Assembly (NCBI GenBank): GCA_023432465.1
Contig: JAEYUO010000130.1
Span: 1-40,381, forward strand
Origin: Planctomycetota bacterium
Lineage (GTDB): Bacteria; Planctomycetota; Phycisphaerae; Phycisphaerales; UBA1924
Reading direction: 5' to 3'
DNA length: 40,381 bases
Shown: positions 17,922 to 25,452 of the stretch, piece by piece
How the letters are laid out: each line of letters opens with the position of its first letter
Position numbering within the stretch: position 1 is the stretch's first letter
Translations under genes and position numbers: made by a program
Notes under the pieces: generated by a model
Seen by the model: the letters and a program-made list of their open reading frames with translations, nothing else
Database searches by the model: none
What the model was told of the DNA's origin: nothing

Positions 17922-18887
17922 ATGAAACGCTTCTTTGCAGCATGTGTCGCGGTCGGGACGATGGTCGCGGGCGCGGCCGCCCAGCAGGTCGAGATCGACT
18001 CGGCACTGCCGAACTACACGACCGCCCAGGGCGTGTCCGGCAGCCTGAAGAGCATCGGATCCGACACCCTCAACAACCTGATGACCTATTGGGCCGAGGA
18101 CTTCAAGAAGCTCTACCCGAACGTCAAGATCGAGATCGAGGGCAAGGGCTCCTCGACCGCCCCGCCCGCCCTGATCGAGGGTCAGGCTCAGTTCGGCCCG
18201 ATGAGCCGCCCGATGAAGGGGGCGGAGATCGATTCGTTCGAGAAGAAGTACGGCCACAAGCCCACCGAACTCCGCACGGCGGTCGATGCCCTTGCGGTGT
18301 ATGTCCACAAGGACTGCCCGCTGACCGAACTCTCGCTGGATCAGGTCCGCCGGATCTTCTCGGTCGATGGCCCGGAGATGACCTGGGGCGATGTGGGCGT
18401 GAAGGACCCTTCCTGGGCGACCAAGCCCATCAGCCTCTACGGCCGCAACTCGGCCTCGGGCACCTACGGGTTCTTCAAGGAGCACGCGCTGGCCAAGAAG
18501 GACTTCAAGCCCTCCGTCAAGGAGCAGCCCGGTTCCTCGGCGGTCGTTCAGGCGTGTGCGACGGACAAGTTCGCCATGGGGTACTCCGGCCTGGGCTACA
18601 AGACGGCCGACGTCAAGGCCCTGAAGATCTCCGCCAAAGACGGCGAGACGGCCTTCGACGCCAACGCCCAGAACTCCTATGCCGGCGAGTATCCCCTGGC
18701 CCGCTTCCTCTATGTCTACGTGAACCACAAGCCGGGTACCGCGTTGGACCCGCTCCGTGCCGAGTTCATCCGCATGATCTTCACCCGTCAGGGCCAGGAG
18801 ACGGTTGTCAAGGACGGCTACTTCCCCGTCACGGCCGACATCGCCCGCGAGGACCTGAAGAAGGTCGGCCTCCCCGTCAAGTTCTGA
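17922..18887 (+). CDS. pstS: Phosphate ABC transporter substrate-binding protein PstS
   Basis: Exported phosphate-binding protein of 321 residues. The start at 17922 has GGAG nine bases upstream and gives a signal peptide ending in AGAAAQ; the in-frame ATG at 17787 would bury it. The mature protein shows the PstS pattern: SLKSIGSDTLNNLMTYWAED near the N-terminus, EGKGSSTAPPALIEGQAQFG and GPMSRPMKGAEI for phosphate-loop regions, then LYGRNSASGTYGFFKEHAL and PGSSAVVQACATDKFAMGYS. It delivers phosphate to the PstC/PstA permease encoded next. A hairpin with a T-rich tail follows it, which could let pstS be expressed above the downstream genes. Confidence 0.95.
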   Translation: MKRFFAACVAVGTMVAGAAAQQVEIDSALPNYTTAQGVSGSLKSIGSDTLNNLMTYWAEDFKKLYPNVKIEIEGKGSSTAPPALIEGQAQFGPMSRPMKGAEIDSFEKKYGHKPTELRTAVDALAVYVHKDCPLTELSLDQVRRIFSVDGPEMTWGDVGVKDPSWATKPISLYGRNSASGTYGFFKEHALAKKDFKPSVKEQPGSSAVVQACATDKFAMGYSGLGYKTADVKALKISAKDGETAFDANAQNSYAGEYPLARFLYVYVNHKPGTALDPLRAEFIRMIFTRQGQETVVKDGYFPVTADIAREDLKKVGLPVKF

Positions 18888-18913
18888 TCCATCTCGCTAT
18901 TCTGTGAAACTCG

Positions 18914-18949
18914 GAGCGGTCCTCGGAAGCGCGGGCCGCTCTCTTTCTT
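18914..18949 (+). terminator. Hairpin with T-rich tail between pstS and pstC
   Basis: GAGCGGTCC (18914-18922) pairs with GGGCCGCTC (18933-18941) through nine base pairs, one of them a G-U wobble, around a ten-base loop. TCTTTCTT follows. It probably acts as a partial terminator or RNA stabiliser so that pstS mRNA exceeds permease mRNA, as is usual for binding-protein genes of ABC operons. Confidence 0.6.
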
Positions 18950-18982
18950 CGGTCTCCACACCCGGCCCGAAGCGGAGCGCGT

Positions 18983-21868
18983 GTGATCGATTCAGACGGA
19001 CAGCCCGGCCGCCCCCTCTCAACTCAGGAAGAGGGAGCGCGCGCCGCCCGCCGTCGAGGCACGCTCCGTCGCGTCCGCATCGCGGACCGAACCGCCGCGC
19101 TCACCATTACCATCGGCGGACTGGGCGTCATCGTCGCCGTCCTGGGCATGCTGGCCTTCCTCGCGGCGGAAGTCGTGCCGCTCTTCTCCCGCGGCGAGGT
19201 CTCGCTCAGGCTTTCCGGCAATGTGGCCATCGAGGGCGAGCCCCTGTTCGGCTGCACCGATGAGTACATCGGGCTCTCGACCGTCGTCCTGCGGACTGGC
19301 GAAGCGGTCACGTTCGAGCTTGCGACCGGTACCGTGGTGGATCACACGCCGCTTTCCCCCGATGGCGCAAAGCTCAGTTCGTGGGCCTTCTCCCGCGGCA
19401 ATGGCGCGTTCGCGATCGGCTACGAGGATGGCCGTCTGCAGACCGGCGTGCTTTCGTACGAGGCGTCGTTCGTTCCCGCCGATGAGCAGACCGACGAACT
19501 CCGAGCGATGCTGCTGGGGGAGCGCCGCGCAGCGGGCCGCGGCTACATCGAGCGAGTGCAGGTCGATCAGTTCCGGAAGGTGGAACCCTCGATCACGGTG
19601 CGCGATCCGACAACCATTGACCACGGCAGCGGCGCGATTGTCGCGCTGGATTACCGGCTCTCAGCCTCGTCGCAGTGGCTCGTGGCGACCCGCGAGGACG
19701 GCACCGCGGTGTTCAACCTTGTCCGGGTCACCACGCCCCTCGGCGGCGGAAAGCCGCGGATGCGGTTCAGTTCCTATCCGTTCACCCTCGTCCTCCCCGA
19801 CGGTCGCGATGAGCCGGATTGGACGTTCCTGACCGGCGACGGTTCGCACGTGCTCATGCTCTGGACCGATGGCGCGGTGCAGCGATACGCCATCCTCCGC
19901 GATGGTGAGGGCGACTACACCGCTGTCGCCGCGGATACGGCTCGGCTCACCGCGCGCGATGGAACAAGTTCCGTTCGCGTGACCTCGGCCTCGATGATCC
20001 TGGGCTCGAAGACCATGGTTGTCGGGCTCGACGATGGCCGGACGATCGGTCTCTTCGTCGCGAGGGATGAGGCCGCCTACACGCCGGACCGCCGCAGGCT
20101 GGTCACCGCGCACGAGCACGACCTCGCGCTCGCGGGCGCTCGCCGGATCGTCTCGATGGGCATCGGCCAGCGCGACCGCTCATACGTCGCCGCGGATGAC
20201 CAGGGTCGGCTGTTCGTGAGGAACATGACCAGCGGCAAGGTGATCGTTGATCTCAACGAACCGGGCTCGTCCGCCGCGACGTTCGTGGACATCACCCCGA
20301 AGAACGACGGGCTCGTGGCGATGTTCGAAGGCGGCACGTACCGCGTCTGGGACATGGACCCCAAGCACTCCGAAGCAAGCTGGAGCGCGCTCTTCGGCCG
20401 CGTGTGGTACGAGGGCGATGCCGAGCCGGACTTTGTTTACCAGTCTTCCGCCGGCGACGATGCCGCAGAGCCCAAGCTCAGCGTGACGCCGCTGATCTTC
20501 GGGACGCTCAAGGCCACGATCTACGCGATGCTCTTCGCCGTACCGCTGGCCGTTCTCGCGGCGATCTTCACCAGCGAGATGCTCCACCCCACGGTGCGCA
20601 ACCGCGTGAAGCCGGTCATCGAGGCGATGGCCTCGCTCCCCTCGGTTGTGCTCGGCTTTGTCGCCGCGATGGTCATCGCCCCGCTTGCGACCCAATGGCT
20701 CGATACCATCATGGCCTCGTTCATCGTTGTCCCGTTCGCCGTGCTCATCGCCGCACACGCATGGCAGATGCTCCCGATCCGGATGACCAGCCGGCTCCGC
20801 AGCTTCCACCACATGGTGCTCGTCGCCGCTTCGGTCGGGATCGGGTTTGCCGCCGCCGTGCCGATCGGCTCCGCCGCGGAACGGCTGCTCTTCCGGCCGA
20901 GCGAATCCGATGTCCTCGTCCTTGCCGGATCGTTCACGCCGGTGGCGGATGAACTCCGCCCGGCCTGGATCGGCAACCGCACCATCCTCGACGACAAACT
21001 CTCGCGTCGTCTGCGCACCGAGGGCCTGTACTTCCGCGACGGACAGGTTGTGAAGGCCACGGGCTCGCTCACCGATCCCGCGATCGCCTCGGTCGTTCGC
21101 GCCAACAGGCTGGATCAGGCGGACTTCCGGCTGTGGCTCGACGGTGTGATCGGCAGTCCCTTCCCCGGCTGGTTCATTTTGATGATTCCCCCGGGCGCGG
21201 CGATCGCCTTCTTCCTCAAGTCCCGATTGGTCGAGCCGCTGGTGCACCGGAGCCAGAAGCTCCGCTTCGGCTTCCCCGCCGCGGCCGCCGAAATGGCGAT
21301 GCTCATGATCGTCGCCGCGGGCAGTCTCCTCATCGCGATGGCGTTTGCTGGCGTGTTGACCTCGATCGGATCGGATGCGAGGGACTGGGTCTTCGGACCG
21401 TTCAACCAGCGCAACAGCCTGATCGTCGGCGTGATCATGGGCTTTGCGGTCATCCCGATCATCTACACCGTGAGCGAGGATGCTCTGAGCAGTGTTTCGC
21501 CTGCACTTCGCTCGGCCTCGCTCGGCGCGGGCGCAACGCGCTGGCAGACCGCTATCCGGGTCGTGATGCCCGTCGCGGCCTCCGGCATCTTCTCCGCGAT
21601 CATGATCGGCCTCGGCCGCGCAGCCGGCGAGACCATGATCGTCCTGATGGCCACGGGTAACACCCCCAGCATGGACTGGAGCATGTTCTCCGGCTTCCGC
21701 ACGCTCTCTGCCAATATCGCGACGGAGCTGCCCGAAGCCCCGGTGGGGGGGACGCACTACCGCGTGCTGTTCCTCTGCGGGTTGGTCCTGTTCGCCATGA
21801 CGGCTGTTGTCAACACCATCGCCGAGCTCGTACGCCAACGCTTCCGCAAGCGTGCGGCAGGGCTCTGA
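18983..21868 (+). CDS. pstC: Phosphate ABC transporter permease PstC with large extracytoplasmic domain
   Basis: A 961-residue permease; classic PstC is about 300-340. The GTG at 18983 is preceded by GGAG with 5-base spacing. A membrane segment at about 39-66 is followed by a ~420-residue region of short repeated strands (such as YVAADDQGRLFVRNMTSGKV and VAMFEGGTYRVWDMD) that resembles a beta-propeller. The permease core starts near residue 502 (FGTLKATIYAMLFAVPLAVL). It is split by a second insert around 640-720. It contains the EAA-type loop SPALRSASLGAGATRWQTAI and GRAAGETMIVLMATGN, which are typical of PstC. Long PstC proteins with such inserts are known in some proteobacteria, so this is a variant class and not a broken gene. 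What the propeller-like domain senses is unknown. Confidence 0.9.
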   Translation: MIDSDGQPGRPLSTQEEGARAARRRGTLRRVRIADRTAALTITIGGLGVIVAVLGMLAFLAAEVVPLFSRGEVSLRLSGNVAIEGEPLFGCTDEYIGLSTVVLRTGEAVTFELATGTVVDHTPLSPDGAKLSSWAFSRGNGAFAIGYEDGRLQTGVLSYEASFVPADEQTDELRAMLLGERRAAGRGYIERVQVDQFRKVEPSITVRDPTTIDHGSGAIVALDYRLSASSQWLVATREDGTAVFNLVRVTTPLGGGKPRMRFSSYPFTLVLPDGRDEPDWTFLTGDGSHVLMLWTDGAVQRYAILRDGEGDYTAVAADTARLTARDGTSSVRVTSASMILGSKTMVVGLDDGRTIGLFVARDEAAYTPDRRRLVTAHEHDLALAGARRIVSMGIGQRDRSYVAADDQGRLFVRNMTSGKVIVDLNEPGSSAATFVDITPKNDGLVAMFEGGTYRVWDMDPKHSEASWSALFGRVWYEGDAEPDFVYQSSAGDDAAEPKLSVTPLIFGTLKATIYAMLFAVPLAVLAAIFTSEMLHPTVRNRVKPVIEAMASLPSVVLGFVAAMVIAPLATQWLDTIMASFIVVPFAVLIAAHAWQMLPIRMTSRLRSFHHMVLVAASVGIGFAAAVPIGSAAERLLFRPSESDVLVLAGSFTPVADELRPAWIGNRTILDDKLSRRLRTEGLYFRDGQVVKATGSLTDPAIASVVRANRLDQADFRLWLDGVIGSPFPGWFILMIPPGAAIAFFLKSRLVEPLVHRSQKLRFGFPAAAAEMAMLMIVAAGSLLIAMAFAGVLTSIGSDARDWVFGPFNQRNSLIVGVIMGFAVIPIIYTVSEDALSSVSPALRSASLGAGATRWQTAIRVVMPVAASGIFSAIMIGLGRAAGETMIVLMATGNTPSMDWSMFSGFRTLSANIATELPEAPVGGTHYRVLFLCGLVLFAMTAVVNTIAELVRQRFRKRAAGL

Positions 21869-21898
21869 TTTCCGCGCCCAGAGGAGTCGATTGTCTCG

Positions 21899-24250
21899 AT
21901 GTCGAGCAGCCCCGCCAACCCCGCACCCTCGCCCGCCAAGCCGCGCCATCGGCGAGTGACGCCGCTCTCGGCTCGCGGCGAGCCCGTGGTGTGGATCACG
22001 GGCATGGCGATGGTGGTCTGCTCGATGATGATCATCGCGCTGCTCGCACTGACGGTGGTCACCGGGCTGCTGACCTTCTGGCCCCGACCGATCGACCGGA
22101 TCACGCTGCGAAGCGGCGAGGAGTTGCTCGGCGTGCCGGTTCGGGAGGAGGCCTATGACGCAGGCGCGGAGGATACGTCCACCATTGATGCTTTGCGGGC
22201 CGCCGGCAAGCTCGATGACTCGATGTTCGATGATGATGACCGTCCGATTCGTCGCCTGTACCGGGTCGGCAATCGAGAGATCTACGGCGAGCCGTTCAAG
22301 TGGGTCCCGTTGTTCAGCATCGAAGAATCCTCGCGGGAGCCGCGGGCCGTGCTGCTGGAGCGTCTGGATTGGGGAGTGTGGATCGGCGTTCCGGAGGCGG
22401 TCATCCGTCAGGAAGAGGTCGTGCTGCCGGCTGAGGCCCAGGTCGCCGAGCAGGGCCGCACGGAATCCGGCCTGCGATTCGAGCAGCGGGCCATCGGGGC
22501 AAGTGAGAGCGGCGGCCAAAGGGTTCTCCGTCGCACGTTCCTGGCTGAAGGCGATAACGCGTGGGATGTCTTCACGCAGGTGCACACGCAGGCGCGGGCC
22601 ACCGCAGCGCGTGTCACCCGGATGCAGAAGCACGATGTCGGGCAGGTAAACTACAAGCTCGAAGCCGCTCGGATCGAGTACCGCGAGGCCGAGCTCGAGC
22701 TCGCTCGGGCGCAGTCCGGCAGGTACCGCCCGATCGGGTACGGTCTCTGGATCCCGATCGCCGGGCTCGCGTTCGCGGGGATCGGAGGCGGGGTGTGGTT
22801 CACCGTTTCCCGGCAACGGCGAGAACGCGTGGGTCGCGCCGGCCGGGCCGGGCTCCGCATGGCCGGCGCGGTTGCCTGGTGCATCGGCCTGGCCGCGCTG
22901 CTCGGCGCATGGTTGGAGCGACCATGGTCCGCTCCCAGCATGACCCCCGAACGCCTGGCCGAGGCCCGTGCCGAGTACGAGGCGCGTACGGCGACGTTGA
23001 ACGCCGAGTATGAAGCAATCCTCGATCGCATCCGCGCGATCGATGCCGAGGATGCCGCCATGCGGCTGGTGGTGCGCGAGGTCACGACCGATCGCTTCGC
23101 GCCTGTGCGCCAGACTGATGCCGATGAACCGCTCCGCGTGTCGCAGGTGGTGCTCGGATTCGAGGCCAACCAGCTCACGCTCGGCGGCAAGCTCGGCGTG
23201 TACTTCGAGCGGTGGCGGGAGTTCATCTTCGATCCGCCCCGGGACACGAACACCGCCGGCGGCATTTTCCCGGTCATCTTCGGCACCGTCGCGCTCACGA
23301 TCCTCCTGAGCATCGTGGTGGTACCGCTCGGCGTTGTCGCTGCGCTGTACATGCGCGAATACGCCAAGCAGGGCCTGGTCATCTCGATCGTGCGCATCGC
23401 CGTGAACAATCTCGCGGGCGTTCCGAGCATTGTGTACGGCGTGTTCGGGCTCGGCTTCTTCTGCTACTTCGTCGGCGAGTTTGTCGACACCGGACCCAAG
23501 GCCGCGAGCGTGATGAGCCGCGGCTCGTGGTGGGTCGGTGTCGCTGTACTGGTCGCGGCGGGCGTGAGCGCCGCCTGGCTGGGCCTCTTCGCGCGGCCGA
23601 CCCCCGGCACCGCGGCCACCGCAACACAGCGGTGGATGGGATGGGCCGCCGCGTCGATCTGGATCGCCTCGGCCTGCGGCGCGATCTGGCTGATCCTCGG
23701 CACGCCGTACTTCACCGGGCTGTTTGAGGCGAGCTTGCCCAACTCGGTCTTCCGTTCGCGCGGTTTGCTCTGGTCCGCGCTCACGCTCGCGCTGCTCACC
23801 CTGCCCGTGGTCATCGTCGCCACCGAGGAGGCCATCGCCGCCGTCCCCCGGACGATGCGCGAGGGCTCCTACGGCTGCGGCGCGAGCAAGTGGCAGACCA
23901 TCCGGCGCATCGTCCTTCCTCGCGCGATGCCGGGCATCATGACCGGCATGATCCTCGCCATGGCCCGCGGCGCGGGCGAGGTCGCCCCGCTCATGCTCGT
24001 CGGCGTTGTCAAGCTCGCGCCGGAGTTGCCCATCGATGGCCACTTCCCGTTTGTGCACCTGGAGCGGAGCTTCATGCACCTGGGCTTCCACATCTACGAC
24101 GTGGGCTTCCAAAGCCCCGACTCGGAGGCCGCGAGGCCTCTGGTGTGGAGCACAACGCTTGTGCTGGTGATCGTGGTGCTGATGCTCAACCTCAGTGCGA
24201 TCCGTCTTCGCTCACGCCTGCGGCGACGTTTCGTCGGCGGTGCGTTCTAA
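21899..24250 (+). CDS. pstA: Phosphate ABC transporter permease PstA with large N-terminal insert
   Basis: A 783-residue permease; classic PstA is about 280-300. The ATG at 21899 follows GAGGAG at a rather long 12-base spacing. A membrane segment at about 32-60 (ITGMAMVVCSMMIIALLAL) is followed by a ~400-residue non-canonical region. That region has a second membrane pair near 285-345 and coiled-coil-like stretches (KLEAARIEYREAELELARAQ and LAEARAEYEARTATLNAEYE). The permease core begins near residue 456 (FPVIFGTVALTILLSIVVVP). It includes NNLAGVPSIVYGVFGLGFF and the EAA loop PRTMREGSYGCGASKWQTI, then ARGAGEVAPLMLVG, all typical of PstA. It pairs with the equally enlarged PstC. The function of the extra region is unknown. 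Confidence 0.9.
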   Translation: MSSSPANPAPSPAKPRHRRVTPLSARGEPVVWITGMAMVVCSMMIIALLALTVVTGLLTFWPRPIDRITLRSGEELLGVPVREEAYDAGAEDTSTIDALRAAGKLDDSMFDDDDRPIRRLYRVGNREIYGEPFKWVPLFSIEESSREPRAVLLERLDWGVWIGVPEAVIRQEEVVLPAEAQVAEQGRTESGLRFEQRAIGASESGGQRVLRRTFLAEGDNAWDVFTQVHTQARATAARVTRMQKHDVGQVNYKLEAARIEYREAELELARAQSGRYRPIGYGLWIPIAGLAFAGIGGGVWFTVSRQRRERVGRAGRAGLRMAGAVAWCIGLAALLGAWLERPWSAPSMTPERLAEARAEYEARTATLNAEYEAILDRIRAIDAEDAAMRLVVREVTTDRFAPVRQTDADEPLRVSQVVLGFEANQLTLGGKLGVYFERWREFIFDPPRDTNTAGGIFPVIFGTVALTILLSIVVVPLGVVAALYMREYAKQGLVISIVRIAVNNLAGVPSIVYGVFGLGFFCYFVGEFVDTGPKAASVMSRGSWWVGVAVLVAAGVSAAWLGLFARPTPGTAATATQRWMGWAAASIWIASACGAIWLILGTPYFTGLFEASLPNSVFRSRGLLWSALTLALLTLPVVIVATEEAIAAVPRTMREGSYGCGASKWQTIRRIVLPRAMPGIMTGMILAMARGAGEVAPLMLVGVVKLAPELPIDGHFPFVHLERSFMHLGFHIYDVGFQSPDSEAARPLVWSTTLVLVIVVLMLNLSAIRLRSRLRRRFVGGAF

Positions 24251-24261
24251 GGAGCCTGTCG

Positions 24262-25230
<969 letters not shown>

Positions 25231-25452
25231 TCGGGAGGAAGAATCCCGGCAATAGGGGATACCGTTCCGTCGGAAACAACATTGGGTGATGTGTCCTCAG
25301 GAAACGGTGACCAGCCGGGCCGATTAGGTCGATTCTGGAGGCTACAGTTGGGACCCTGCTGTTCGGGTTGCACCCGGGGCAGGGGAGAGGGGTGGTATTG
25401 GCCCCCCCTCAGCCCGGTCTGAGAGTGTGGTTTTCCCCTGCGGGGGTTCCTT
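25231..25452 (+). promoter_or_regulatory. Leader region upstream of sucA
   Basis: A 222-base non-coding region. A short hairpin, CGGGA (25232-25236) with TCCCG (25244-25248), follows pstB but has no T tract. The near-perfect palindrome TTCCG-T-CGGAA (25265-25275) could be an operator. Four G runs occur at 25365-25392. CCCC-TGC-GGGG (25435-25445) sits eight bases before the sucA start and could form a small hairpin over the ribosome binding region. No convincing promoter was identified, and no riboswitch family was recognised. Confidence 0.4.

Noticed and set aside
20180..24112. Long minus-strand open frame opposite pstC and pstA, and similar ones opposite sucA/sucB (25342-29574), acs (29778-31946) and the RimK-like gene (34363-36399).
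   Set aside because: Composition is Arg/His/Gly-rich without domains, ribosome sites or signal peptides; they are shadows of the well-supported plus-strand genes.
25231..25260. Hairpin after pstB as a Rho-independent terminator.
   Set aside because: The stem is only five base pairs and no T tract follows.
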